Shown here: positions 8,443 through 17,237 of the stretch, one piece after another
How the letters are laid out: every line of letters begins with the position of its first letter
Position numbering within the stretch: position 1 is the stretch's first letter
Assembly: GCA_905215015.1 (NCBI GenBank)
Contig: CAJMOS010000003.1
Span: 4,358-68,357 of the forward strand
Origin: an uncultured bacterium
GTDB lineage: Bacteria; Spirochaetota; Spirochaetia; Sphaerochaetales; Sphaerochaetaceae
DNA length: 64,000 nt
Direction of reading: 5' to 3'
Program-made: the position numbers and the translations under genes
Notes under the pieces: generated by a model
Database searches by the model: none
Told to the model about the DNA's origin: nothing
The model's input: the letters and a program-made list of their open reading frames with translations, nothing else

Positions 8443-8517
8443 TTGCCGCCTCCAGGAATCGAACCAGGGACACAAGGATTTTCAGTCCTTTGCTCTACCA
8501 ACTGAGCTAAAGCGGCA
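8443..8517 (-). tRNA. tRNA-Phe (anticodon GAA)
   Basis: The minus strand folds into a full cloverleaf: acceptor TGCCGCT with GGCGGCA, D-arm AGCTCAGTTGGTAGAGC, anticodon loop CTGAAAA (GAA), and T-arm with GGTTCGATTCC. The 3' CCA is not encoded. A strong terminator follows about 10 nt downstream. Confidence 0.96.
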
Positions 8518-8657
8518 TGTGCGAGAAAGAGAGTACCAAATTCCCGAAATTATGTAAACCCCCAAAAGATTTTTTCCCTGTCGGGATAGGCTTGTATCTG
8601 CTTTGCGTTGTATTTTTCCGGTTGATCCTGTACTGTCAATCCCCGCGGTTTTATGGC

Positions 8658-9659
8658 ATGATGGGGGACATGGATGATCACGTACGCAGAGCGTTGTTCT
8701 ATACGGTTCTGACCGAGGCGAAGGATGGTTCCGAAACGGCGGTGATGCCGGTCTTCAACGAGGTGGCGGGCATGCACCTGAAGCCGGAGAAGGAATTTGT
8801 CGAGTGCGCCTCGCGATTGTCCTTGTCTTTGAAGGAGATGGAACCGCTGATCGACAACCAGTATGCCAGCTTCGCAAAACTGGATTCCGCGGTACGCGTC
8901 ATTTCCTGGGAAGACCCCGAGTGGCCGAGCCAGACCTTCGGGACCGCCTATTGTCCCCGGTTCCTCTATCTGCATGGCGACGTCTCGCTGTTGTCCCGTC
9001 CGATGGTGAGTGTCATCGGGACACGTAAGCCCGATTTGGCTGGCAAGAAGCTCTGCGTGGAAACGGTCGAGGCGTTGGGGGCCAAGGGCCTGGTGATCGC
9101 CAGCGGGCTTGCCCTCGGCATCGACGGGGTGGCCCATATGACGGCGCTGAGGATGGGCTTTCCCACCGTATGTGTGATAGGAACTCCAATCGACCAGTAC
9201 TATCCTGCCGAGCACCAGCGCCTGCAGAACGAGATTGCCGGCAAGGGGCTGGTGGTCAGCCGTTTCGCTCCCTCGCTACCGACCCAGAAGTGGTATTTCC
9301 TGGTCCGAAACCGATTGATGAGCTCGCTTTCGATAGCCAGCGTGATTGTCGAGGAGAAGGACGGAGGAGGGGCGATAAGCCAGGCCGAATATTCCCTTGA
9401 GCAGGGGCACCGTGTCTGCTTCTATCAATCCACGCTGGACAACAGCGCGATCCTTTGGCCGCGAAAACTCAGCGAACGGGACCATGTGCTGGTCGCACGT
9501 ACCCCGGTCTCCCTTGCCAAGGCGCTGGCGCCCCAGGCACGGCAGGAGCATGTCCGGCGGAAAGCCGCGCCTCCTGTATCCAGGATAGTCCCGCCCGCAC
9601 CCCCAAAACGGAAAAGGAAGGAAAGCCCTGTTCCCTCCGGGCAACTCTCGCTTTTCTAA
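8658..9659 (+). CDS. dprA: DprA/Smf DNA-processing protein
   Basis: The product is about 333 residues if ATG 8658 is used; ATGs at 8661 and 8670 are alternatives. The Rossmann-type DprA core is clear: VSVIGTRKPDLAGKKL, then VIASGLALGIDGVAHMTAL, VCVIGTPIDQYYPAEHQRL and VRNRLMSSLSIASVIVEE. The C-terminal tail is basic and proline-rich and ends QLSLF. DprA binds incoming single-stranded DNA and loads RecA during natural transformation, and is widespread even in non-competent bacteria. The N-terminal region (about 110 residues) is less conserved. Confidence 0.9.
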   Translation: MMGDMDDHVRRALFYTVLTEAKDGSETAVMPVFNEVAGMHLKPEKEFVECASRLSLSLKEMEPLIDNQYASFAKLDSAVRVISWEDPEWPSQTFGTAYCPRFLYLHGDVSLLSRPMVSVIGTRKPDLAGKKLCVETVEALGAKGLVIASGLALGIDGVAHMTALRMGFPTVCVIGTPIDQYYPAEHQRLQNEIAGKGLVVSRFAPSLPTQKWYFLVRNRLMSSLSIASVIVEEKDGGGAISQAEYSLEQGHRVCFYQSTLDNSAILWPRKLSERDHVLVARTPVSLAKALAPQARQEHVRRKAAPPVSRIVPPAPPKRKRKESPVPSGQLSLF

Positions 9660-9750
9660 CCCCTTTCCTCAAAGGCCGATATAGGGTACAACTGTACCGA
9701 ATAAACGACTTGTATTTTGAAGGAGGGCGACAGAAGCCGCCGTATCGATT

Positions 9751-11553
9751 ATGAATAGATTGACTGCTAACGAACTGCGTCAGAAGTACATTGACTTCTA
9801 CGTCAGCAAAGGACACAAACAGATCAGTGGAGCTTCCCTGATTCCGGAAAACGACCCGACCGTTTTGTTCACGACCGCCGGCATGCATCCGCTCGTTCCC
9901 TATCTGATGGGACAGCAGGACCACCCGCAGGGCAACAAGCTCACCGACTACCAGAAATGCGTCCGCACCGGAGACATTGATTCCGTCGGGGATTCGAGCC
10001 ACCTGACCTTTTTCGAGATGCTTGGCAACTGGTCCTTGGGGGCCTATTTCAAGAAAGAGGCGATCGCCTACAGCTACGAGTTCCTGACCACCGTGCTCGG
10101 CATCGATCCCGACAGGCTTTCCGTCACGGTCTTCGCCGGCGACGAGAAAGAGGGCATCCCTGCCGATGAGGAGGCCGCGTCCTACTGGGAGTCCCACGGG
10201 ATTCCCCGCGAGCGCATCTTCTTCCTGCCCCGCGAGGACAACTGGTGGGGTCCGGCCGGCGAGACCGGTCCCTGCGGTCCTGACAGCGAGATGTTCATCG
10301 ATACCGGACGCCCGGCCTGCGGTCCCGACTGCAAACCCGGTTGCCACTGCGGCAAGTATCTGGAAATCTGGAATGACGTCTTCATGCAGTACAACAAGAC
10401 CGAGGACGGCAAGTTCGTTCCGCTGAAGCGCAAGTGCATCGATACCGGCATGGGCATCGAGCGCACCATCAGCATCCTGCAGGGAAAGAAAAGCGTCTAT
10501 GAGACCGAGGTGTTCCAGCCGATCCTCAAGGGTATCAGCGACCTGTGCGGGAAGCAGTACGGCGAAAACGAGGAGACTGATGTCTCCATGCGCATCATCG
10601 CCGACCATGTCCGTACCAGCGTCTTCATCTTGGGCGACGAGAAGGGAATGGCCCCGAGCAACGTCGGCCAGGGGTATATCCTGCGCCGTCTGATCCGTCG
10701 CGCTGTGCGCCACGGACACAAGCTCGGCATCGACAAGCCCTTCCTCACCGAACTGGCCCCGATCGTGCTCGACCTGTACGGACAGCCCTATCCGGAGCTC
10801 CTCGCCCATAAGGACTTCATCTTCACCGAGCTGAAGAACGAGGAGGTGAAGTTCGAGGAGACGTTGGTCAAGGGCGAGAAAGAGTTCGAGAAGATGCTTC
10901 CCAACTTGCTCAAGGATCCTCGCAAGGTCGTCGGCGGACGCACTGCCTTCAAGCTGTATGATACCTACGGCTACCCGATCGAGCTGACCAGAGAGCTTGC
11001 CAAGGAGCACGGCATGACCGTCGACGAAGAGGGTTTCAAGGCCGCCTTCGAGAAACACCAGGAAATCAGCCGTGGAGGGAGCGAGCAGCAGTTCAAGGGT
11101 GGTCTTGCCGACCACAGCGAGCAGACTACTGCCCTGCATACCGCGACCCACCTGCTGCACGCCGCCCTTTGCGACGTCCTGGGCGGTTACGTCAAACAAC
11201 TTGGCTCCAACATCACAGCCGAGCGTCTTCGCTTCGATTTCAACCACGACGAGCCGCTGACCAAGGAGGAAATCCAGAAGGTCGAGGACCTGGTCAACGA
11301 GCAGATCAGGAAAGACCTGCCGGTCACCTACAAAGTCGAAAGCCTCGATGAGGCCAAGGCCGAGGGCGCCTTCGCCCAGTTCTCCTCGAAGTACGGCGAG
11401 CAGGTGAAGGTCTACTCGATTGGAGACTTCAGCAAGGAGGTCTGTGGAGGCCCGCACGTGACGCACACCGGCGATATGGGCCATTTCCACATCGTCAAGG
11501 AACAGTCCTCTTCCCATGGAGTGCGCCGCATCAAGGCGGTCTTGGAGAAGTAA
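9751..11553 (+). CDS. alaS: Alanyl-tRNA synthetase, short form lacking the C-Ala domain
   Basis: This 600-residue enzyme charges tRNA-Ala. The class II core starts with LRQKYIDFYVSKGHKQISGA and includes FTTAGMHPLVPYL, an NYVGQGYILRR-like segment (SNVGQGYILRRLIRRAVRHG), and the editing domain HTATHLLHAAL with CGGPHVTHTGDMG near the end. It stops there, without the DHHA1/C-Ala region, as I recall for spirochaete AlaRS proteins. The strong AAGGAGG (9719-9725) is 25 nt from the ATG, unusually far; a small GGCG/CGCC stem between them could shorten the distance. It is followed three bases later by pepC. Confidence 0.96.
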   Translation: MNRLTANELRQKYIDFYVSKGHKQISGASLIPENDPTVLFTTAGMHPLVPYLMGQQDHPQGNKLTDYQKCVRTGDIDSVGDSSHLTFFEMLGNWSLGAYFKKEAIAYSYEFLTTVLGIDPDRLSVTVFAGDEKEGIPADEEAASYWESHGIPRERIFFLPREDNWWGPAGETGPCGPDSEMFIDTGRPACGPDCKPGCHCGKYLEIWNDVFMQYNKTEDGKFVPLKRKCIDTGMGIERTISILQGKKSVYETEVFQPILKGISDLCGKQYGENEETDVSMRIIADHVRTSVFILGDEKGMAPSNVGQGYILRRLIRRAVRHGHKLGIDKPFLTELAPIVLDLYGQPYPELLAHKDFIFTELKNEEVKFEETLVKGEKEFEKMLPNLLKDPRKVVGGRTAFKLYDTYGYPIELTRELAKEHGMTVDEEGFKAAFEKHQEISRGGSEQQFKGGLADHSEQTTALHTATHLLHAALCDVLGGYVKQLGSNITAERLRFDFNHDEPLTKEEIQKVEDLVNEQIRKDLPVTYKVESLDEAKAEGAFAQFSSKYGEQVKVYSIGDFSKEVCGGPHVTHTGDMGHFHIVKEQSSSHGVRRIKAVLEK

Positions 11554-11556
11554 GCC

Positions 11557-12894
11557 ATGAACGAGTCCATCACCTTGGAAGCCCTCAAGGCTTTTGACTG
11601 CGCTTTCGACGAGAAACATGAGCACCGCGTGGCGATGAACGCGACGGTGCGGAACGGCATCAACGGCAGCGCGCACGACTATGAGGCCGTGCGCGAGAGC
11701 CGCCATCAGTTCTCCAATACCATCTATGCCGGCAAGATCACCAACCAGAAGAAGTCCGGCCGATGCTGGATGTTCTCCGCGTTGAACGTGATGCGCCTGG
11801 AGGCGATGGAGAAGTGCTCGCTCGAGAACCTCGAGCTGAGCCAGAACTATCCGCTCTTCTGGGACAAGCTGGAGAAATCCAACTGGTTCCTTGAATCCAT
11901 CATCGAGACCAAGGACGAGCCGGTCGACGGAAGGCTGGTCAGCTACCTGCTTGCCGACCCGATGGGGGATGGCGGGCAGTGGGACATGTTCGTCAATCTG
12001 GTCGAGAAATACGGTGTGGTGCCCAAGGATGCCATGCCGGAAAGCGCCTCTTCCTCGGAGACGAGGGAGCTGGACAAGTACCTGACCCTGAAGCTTCGCG
12101 AGTTCGCCTGCATCCTGCGCACGGCGGCCTTGAAGAACGCCATGTCTGTGTCGGCGTTGAGAACGATGAAAGAGGACATGCTCTCCACCATCTACCGCAT
12201 GCTCTGCATCGCGCTTGGCAAACCTCCGGTGACCTTCACCTGGGAAGTGACCAACAAGAAAGGGGAGTTCATCCGTGAGGAGTCGATTACCCCGAAGGCC
12301 TTCTTCGACAAGTATGTCGGCATGCAGTTCGACGACTATGTCTCCCTGATCAACGCTCCGACCGCCGACAAGCCGTTTGGTCGTACCTACACCGTCCAGT
12401 ATCTGGGCAATGTGAAGGGCGGTAGGCCGGTCCTCTACCTGAACCTGCCGGTCGAGCGGCTGAAGGAGATGGCCACAAGCCAGATCAAGGATGGAAAAGC
12501 GGTCTGGTTCGGCAGCGACGTCGGCCAGTTCAGCGAGCGGACCAGCGGGCTGATGGACCTGCATGCGCTGGATGTCGCAGGACTGTTCGACACCAACTTC
12601 CCGCTGAACAAGGCGCAACGGCTGGACTACGGCGAGAGCCGGATGACCCATGCGATGGTGCTTACCGGCGTAAACCTGGACAAGAACGGCAAGCCGAACC
12701 GCTGGAAGGTGGAGAACAGCTGGGGCGAGGATGTCGGGGACAAGGGCTTCTTTGTCATGACCGACGACTGGTTCAGCGAGTTCACCTACCAGGTGGTGGT
12801 CAACAAGAAATACCTGACCGCCCAAGAGCGGGAAATGCTCGCCCAAAAGCCAATCGAGCTCAAGCCGTGGGACCCGATGGGTTCCTTGGCCTGA
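11557..12894 (+). CDS. pepC: Aminopeptidase C, bleomycin hydrolase family (peptidase C1B)
   Basis: A 445-residue papain-fold cytosolic aminopeptidase that trims peptides from the N-terminus. The catalytic Cys is in KKSGRCWMFSALNVMR (near residue 71), the His in SRMTHAMVLTGV (near 365) and the Asn in KVENSWGEDVGDKG (near 387). Length and order match the bleomycin-hydrolase family, which forms a hexameric barrel. No signal peptide. It starts 3 nt after alaS, so the two are co-transcribed, and a terminator follows. Confidence 0.95.
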   Translation: MNESITLEALKAFDCAFDEKHEHRVAMNATVRNGINGSAHDYEAVRESRHQFSNTIYAGKITNQKKSGRCWMFSALNVMRLEAMEKCSLENLELSQNYPLFWDKLEKSNWFLESIIETKDEPVDGRLVSYLLADPMGDGGQWDMFVNLVEKYGVVPKDAMPESASSSETRELDKYLTLKLREFACILRTAALKNAMSVSALRTMKEDMLSTIYRMLCIALGKPPVTFTWEVTNKKGEFIREESITPKAFFDKYVGMQFDDYVSLINAPTADKPFGRTYTVQYLGNVKGGRPVLYLNLPVERLKEMATSQIKDGKAVWFGSDVGQFSERTSGLMDLHALDVAGLFDTNFPLNKAQRLDYGESRMTHAMVLTGVNLDKNGKPNRWKVENSWGEDVGDKGFFVMTDDWFSEFTYQVVVNKKYLTAQEREMLAQKPIELKPWDPMGSLA

Positions 12895-12916
12895 GTGGTC
12901 AGGACGCAAACGTGAC

Positions 12917-12950
12917 TGAGGCCTCGGGAGACACCCGGGGCCTTCTTGTC
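12917..12950 (+). terminator. Terminator after alaS-pepC
   Basis: GGCCTCGGG (12920-12928) pairs with CCCGGGGCC (12934-12942), followed by TTCTTGTC. It lies between pepC and the convergent rlmN and overlaps the rlmN 3' end. Confidence 0.7.
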
Positions 12951-13989
12951 ATTGGGTGGATCCGGCCTTTTCCTTGGTCTTGGTGGCCAGCTGTCCGCAG
13001 GCGCCGTTGACCCCGCGCCCCTTGCTGTAGCGGATGGTGTATTTCACGCCGAACATGTCCAGATAGCGGCAGAATTTTCCTATTTCCTTCTCGTCGGGGC
13101 GGCTCCAAGGCAACTCGGCAGCCTCGTTGTAGGGAATCAGGTTGACAATCACGTCCAGTCCCCTGATGTAGGCAGCCAGCTTCTTCGCCGAGCTTTCGGT
13201 GGTATTGGTCCCGCCGAGCATGCAGTACTCGAAGGTGAAGCGTTTGCCGCCTCCCTCCTGGTATTCCTGGAGCGCCCGCTTCAGGTCGGCGAGGGGAAAG
13301 GTCCGGTTGACCGGCATCAGCTCGTTTCTCAGCCTGTCGTCGGCAGACACCAGGCTGACGGCGAGGCGTAGCGGCAGGTTGGTCGCCGCAAGCCGTCTGA
13401 TTCCCGGAACGACACCGCTGGTGCTGATCGTGATGCGGCGTAGCGAGAGATTGAAGGTGTCCTTGTCGTGGAAGTAGGCGATGGCGCGCAGCACATTGTC
13501 CAGGTTGGCAAGCGGTTCTCCCATTCCCATGAAGACGATATGGCTTGCCGGCTCGATCTTGTTCAGGTGGATGAACTGCTCGATGATTTCCTCGGCCGCC
13601 AGATTCCGCTCCAGCCCCATGGTCCCGGTCCGACAGAAAGCGCAGTGCTGGGCGCACCCCACCTGGCTGGAAAGGCATGCGGTGTGCTCACCCTTGCCGT
13701 TCTCCAGCATGACGCATTCCACCAGGGAACCATCGTAGAGTTTGAGCGCAAGTTTGGTGGAGCCGTCGTTGTCGGCATGCTGGTCGGCCACCTCGCTCGA
13801 GGTGGCCTTCGGCATCAGGCCGGAAAGTCGTTCCCGCTCGACCTTGGAGAGGTCGCTCATTTCCTGGAAATCGGTCACTCCCTTGGCCAGCCAGCGGTAG
13901 ATCTGCTTGCCCTCGAAGGGGCGGGGAAGCCCAAGAACCTTGACGAGATCTTCCGGTGAAAGCCCGTAGAGGGAAAGTGGTAATGCCAT
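12949..13989 (-). CDS. rlmN: 23S rRNA (adenine2503-C2)/tRNA methyltransferase RlmN
   Basis: A 346-residue radical SAM methyltransferase that modifies A2503 of 23S rRNA and A37 of some tRNAs. The cluster motif CAQHCAFC is near residue 120, following CLSSQVG. FMGMGEPLANLDNVLRAI and NLPLRLAVSLVSADD are conserved, and the methyl-accepting cysteine region lies near the C-terminus (GVNGACGQL). The N-terminal LPRPFEGKQIYRWLAKGVTDFQEMS segment is typical. GGGAGG precedes the ATG. It diverges from the 14055 gene. Confidence 0.96.
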   Translation of the reverse strand: MALPLSLYGLSPEDLVKVLGLPRPFEGKQIYRWLAKGVTDFQEMSDLSKVERERLSGLMPKATSSEVADQHADNDGSTKLALKLYDGSLVECVMLENGKGEHTACLSSQVGCAQHCAFCRTGTMGLERNLAAEEIIEQFIHLNKIEPASHIVFMGMGEPLANLDNVLRAIAYFHDKDTFNLSLRRITISTSGVVPGIRRLAATNLPLRLAVSLVSADDRLRNELMPVNRTFPLADLKRALQEYQEGGGKRFTFEYCMLGGTNTTESSAKKLAAYIRGLDVIVNLIPYNEAAELPWSRPDEKEIGKFCRYLDMFGVKYTIRYSKGRGVNGACGQLATKTKEKAGSTQ

Positions 13990-14038
13990 GGTATGCCTCC
14001 CGGCAAAACGATAGCGGAAAGCATCCTGGTTTGCAATG

Positions 14039-14047
14039 TGCTATAGT
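14039..14047 (+). promoter_or_regulatory. Extended -10 promoter for the 14055 gene
   Basis: TG-C-TATAGT at 14039-14047 matches an extended -10 element. No good -35 is visible. The predicted start is within a base or two of the ATG at 14055, suggesting a leaderless or nearly leaderless message. Confidence 0.5.
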
Positions 14048-14054
14048 GGGATGT

Positions 14055-14612
14055 ATGCGAAGAATTCCAATGGTGTGCATCGTTCTGTCGGTTCTGTCAC
14101 TCGTTACCCTGCAACGAGCGTTCGCTCTTGACGCCTTGGTGACAAAACAGGGCAAAGTCATCTACGGGACGGTCAGCCGGAACCATGGGAAGGTCGTCAT
14201 TACCTACGACGGCGGCGGGACGGAAGAACTGGAGAAGGACAGCGTGGACGTGTTTTCCCAGATTGCCGCCCCGACCCGGAAGGTTGTCGCGCGCAAGGGT
14301 AATTTCGAGGTAATCGACGGCCTCGCGGTTCCCGCTCCAATCGACATGAACAAGTTCCGCAGCTCCATGCTCTTGGCTCTTGCCTCACACCGTTGGGTGG
14401 TGGATGAAGAGCGTCCCGGAGAACTGTATTGCCGTCTCTCCAAGGGCTCGAGCTGGTGGGTCACCATCCGTATCTGCTACACCCCCTCCGGATACTGGTA
14501 CGAATACCTGGACAGCAAGAACCTGGACGCCAATCCTGCGAAAAACAAGATCCACCGCAACTATCCACGGTGGATCCAGATTCTCGAAAGGGAAATGATG
14601 AAGCTCTACTGA
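14055..14612 (+). CDS. Secreted protein of unknown function, paralogue of the 17238 gene
   Basis: A 185-residue protein with a signal peptide (MRRIPMVCIVLSVLSLVTL, cleavage after about AFA). The mature start, LDALVTKQGKVIYGTVSRN, is a short beta-rich segment. A central GNFEVIDGLAVPAPIDMNKF and a C-terminal WVTIRICYTPSGYWYEYLDS follow. The same layout occurs in the minus-strand gene at 17238-17780, so the two are paralogues. It is probably periplasmic or surface-exposed. I do not recognise a characterised family. It ends 8 nt from the convergent OPT transporter. Confidence 0.8.
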   Translation: MRRIPMVCIVLSVLSLVTLQRAFALDALVTKQGKVIYGTVSRNHGKVVITYDGGGTEELEKDSVDVFSQIAAPTRKVVARKGNFEVIDGLAVPAPIDMNKFRSSMLLALASHRWVVDEERPGELYCRLSKGSSWWVTIRICYTPSGYWYEYLDSKNLDANPAKNKIHRNYPRWIQILEREMMKLY

Positions 14613-14620
14613 AAGCCGGT

Positions 14621-16216
14621 TCAGTGGAGCATGCTGGCGAGGGCGATGAGGACTCCGGTGACACCCTCGCCGCCAAGAAAACCGCTGGAAACCAGTCCGA
14701 CGTAGCGGCCGGTCGCCTCCAGGCCGAACTTCTTTCCGGTCGTCTTGTTCAGGATGAAGCTGACAAGGGCGCCAAGACCCATGATCGCGCTGATCGGGGT
14801 GTCCAGGTAGACACCTAGGCCAAGGGTGGCTGTGGGCACCTTGGCGAGGAACAGCAACATGCCGGCGATACAGCCGATGGCGAATGCATGGGCATCCTTC
14901 AGTCCTCCCGCCATGGCGCTGACTGCCGCCGCCTGCGGGGCGGGGAGCTCCGGGGTGCCGAACGTGCCGAATGCCTGCTTGATGGCAAGCAGGGCGAAGA
15001 CGGAGACCATGGCTCCAACCATGCCGCCGATTCCCTCCCCGATCAGCTGTTGCCTGGGGTCGGCCCCCAGCAGGTATCCGCTCTTCAGGTCGTTCATCAC
15101 GTCCCCTGCGAGACCACAGGCGACGGCGGTGACCGCGGCGATGGTGAACGAGGCGGAGAGCGAGTTCTTGAAGAACAGGTGGATGATCAGCAGCACCAGC
15201 ATGCCGAAGATCTCCATCGGGTTCACTCCCGTCTGTCCGGTCAACATGCTGGAAAGATAGGTGGCGAAGAAGACGCCCACAACCAGGACGATACCCTGGA
15301 AGAAGGACACCTCGGTGCATACGGCGAGGACGATGATGCAGGAAAGGATCGCCATGCCCATGGCCAGGATTGCCTGGCGGGAGAGCCGGCGCCCGCTCTT
15401 CTTCGCGTTCCTCTGCCGTTTGGACAAATCGAAAGCGGCTTTGACCAGGACGCCCAGACCGGTGCCGATCATCAGCCCGATACCAAGGTTGGTGCGGAAA
15501 GCCGTGGCGGCGACCATGTCGGAGAAAAGTCCTGTGGCGAGGCCGACCGGGACGATCAGGTAGTGGCCGAGCACCATGCCCAACAGCCAGACCCCGGCAA
15601 GGACGGGACCAATGATGGCGCCGATGCCCAGCGCCATCGGGCTGTTGTAAAGCATCAAGGGCGCCAAGGTCGCGCTTCCCGCAAAGAGGACGAAGACCTG
15701 TGGCAGAATGCCGGCCCCATCGCGCAGGGCGGTATAGAGCGCCGCTAGGACCAGAGCGACGAACAGCACGATGGCGTCCCGTCCTCCGGCCATGCCGGCC
15801 TTCAGCGTCTCGCAGGCGGCAACCCCCATCGGATAGGGGAGAGGCTCGTCTTCGATGAGACGCTTGCGGAACAGGCTGGTGAAAAGGGTCCCGAGCACCA
15901 CGCCGACCATGGTGAGGGCGACCATCGAGACCAAGGGGATCTGGCTTTCCGGATCCAGCATCCAGAGTCCGGGGAGGGTGAAGGCGAGACCGCCTGCCAC
16001 CATGGCTCCCGCGCTCATGATGGTATGGGTGCAGTTGATTTCCTGGATCGTGCTGCCCTTGCAGTGCTTGAGCGCCGCCATGCTCACCACGGTGACGAAG
16101 ATGGTCGGCCAGGGAAGGGCGCCCATGCGAAGGGCGACATACATGCTGCTCGCTGTGATGACCAGAAGGCCGAGCAGTCCGATTACCAATGCTCTCCAAG
16201 TAAGTTGTTTATCCAT
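14621..16216 (-). CDS. OPT-family oligopeptide transporter
   Basis: The start at 16216 is set by GAGG five bases upstream. The 531-residue integral membrane protein has about 14 hydrophobic segments (RALVIGLLGLLVITASSMYV, then IIGPVLAGVWLLGMVLGHYL, LIVPVGLATGLFSDMVAATA and others). The repeated Gly/Ala-rich loops and the segment GLAGDVMNDLKSGYLLGADP with RQQLIGEGIGG are typical of bacterial OPT proteins. The family carries peptides or metal chelates, usually proton-coupled; the substrate here is unknown. It has no linked partner genes. Confidence 0.87.
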   Translation of the reverse strand: MDKQLTWRALVIGLLGLLVITASSMYVALRMGALPWPTIFVTVVSMAALKHCKGSTIQEINCTHTIMSAGAMVAGGLAFTLPGLWMLDPESQIPLVSMVALTMVGVVLGTLFTSLFRKRLIEDEPLPYPMGVAACETLKAGMAGGRDAIVLFVALVLAALYTALRDGAGILPQVFVLFAGSATLAPLMLYNSPMALGIGAIIGPVLAGVWLLGMVLGHYLIVPVGLATGLFSDMVAATAFRTNLGIGLMIGTGLGVLVKAAFDLSKRQRNAKKSGRRLSRQAILAMGMAILSCIIVLAVCTEVSFFQGIVLVVGVFFATYLSSMLTGQTGVNPMEIFGMLVLLIIHLFFKNSLSASFTIAAVTAVACGLAGDVMNDLKSGYLLGADPRQQLIGEGIGGMVGAMVSVFALLAIKQAFGTFGTPELPAPQAAAVSAMAGGLKDAHAFAIGCIAGMLLFLAKVPTATLGLGVYLDTPISAIMGLGALVSFILNKTTGKKFGLEATGRYVGLVSSGFLGGEGVTGVLIALASMLH

Positions 16217-16386
16217 AGCAACCTCATGAGGAATCTTACCCAGATGCAAGCGTTTCGGAAAAGAGGTCCGGGAGATTGTCGACTGTTGGCGCATTCCCCG
16301 ACAAATAGTATGGATTTGTTTGGGAATAGGTGATACGGTATGGGCAGAACGCAAGAAAAAGTCTTGCGTGGAGAGAGGAACTACTT

Positions 16387-16863
16387 ATGAAGAAAGCATT
16401 CGCATGCGCCGCCTTGGTCGCGGCGATGGCAACGGCTCCGGTGTTCGCTACCGGAACGAAAGGAAATGCCAAGACCCAGTGGGGTGTCGGCGTACGGCTT
16501 GGCTCTGTGTCCGGTGTCACCATGCAGTACAAGATGGACAAGTTCGACGTGATCGCGGCCGGCAACTTCGGCCTGCTGAATGGAGGATGGGTTGCCGGTG
16601 AGGGTGGCGTCAACTTCCAGATCATGCAGTGGGATGACTGGACTCCGGGCGAATGGGCTTGGACGATTGGAGCCGTGGGTGATGCAGGCTTCGCTTTTGA
16701 CGACGACAAGTTCTACCTCGGCGCTTTCGCTCCGTTCCGTTTGAACTATACGTTCCCGAAGGCCCCTTGGTCCTTCTTCGTCGAGCTCGGTCCCGGCTTG
16801 GAGTTCCTGCCGGATGTGAACTTCGACATGGAAGGCGGCATCGGCGCCACCTATCTGTTCTAG
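16387..16863 (+). CDS. Small outer-membrane beta-barrel protein (hypothetical)
   Basis: A 158-residue protein with a signal peptide (MKKAFACAALVAAMATAPVF ending at about ATG). The mature chain alternates polar and aromatic residues in short strands (VRLGSVSGVTMQYKMDKFDV, FYLGAFAPFRLNYTFP) and ends GATYLF with a terminal Phe, fitting an eight-strand outer-membrane barrel. An independent terminator follows, so it is likely monocistronic. It is of the same general class as the 5760 product but not obviously homologous. Confidence 0.8.
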   Translation: MKKAFACAALVAAMATAPVFATGTKGNAKTQWGVGVRLGSVSGVTMQYKMDKFDVIAAGNFGLLNGGWVAGEGGVNFQIMQWDDWTPGEWAWTIGAVGDAGFAFDDDKFYLGAFAPFRLNYTFPKAPWSFFVELGPGLEFLPDVNFDMEGGIGATYLF

Positions 16864-16885
16864 GTTCCGGTTTTCCAGACTAGGC

Positions 16886-16924
16886 AAGGGAGCCTCCCGT
16901 AACGCGACGGGGTGCTCCCTTTTC
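16886..16924 (+). terminator. Terminator after the 16387 gene
   Basis: AAGGGAGC (16886-16893) pairs with GCTCCCTT (16914-16921), with the inner arms CTCCCGT/ACGGGGT extending the stem, followed by TTTT. Confidence 0.85.
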
Positions 16925-17237
16925 CCTATCCATGTCCGTACTCGAGCTTTCGACATGTCCAAGAGGTTGGTCACATACTACGAAGGCGGGAGAGGGCGTA
17001 TGCGCCTTATACGATACGGGCACCAGCGGCAGTGCCTGAAATTTTGCCGACGGGAGGAAGGAAAGCCACGGTTTGGCTGTTTCGACGACCTAGAGACGGT
17101 CCCTTTGGTTGACGGCTGGCGTGGCCAGAAGGCGTTGGACGCGCACCACGCGTCCAGGATGATGCGTCGGCATGTTGAACCGGAGGGCGAGGGGGGATTT
17201 GTCCGGGAATAACGGGTATGCCTGCTTTTCCTGGGTG
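16925..17237. other. Non-coding gap of about 310 bases
   Basis: Short open frames exist on both strands but none has a ribosome site, recognisable domain or usual codon pattern. I see no RNA gene, repeat or clear terminator for the minus-strand gene ending at 17238. Confidence 0.4.

Noticed and set aside
9469..12909. A very long open frame on the minus strand covering dprA-alaS-pepC
   Set aside because: It is antisense to alaS and pepC, which have complete motifs and ribosome sites. Its translation is a low-complexity Leu/Val/His-rich chain with no domain, a by-product of biased GC-rich codons.
16955..17212. A short plus-strand open frame in the gap before 17238
   Set aside because: No ribosome site, an odd basic composition and no similarity to any known domain.
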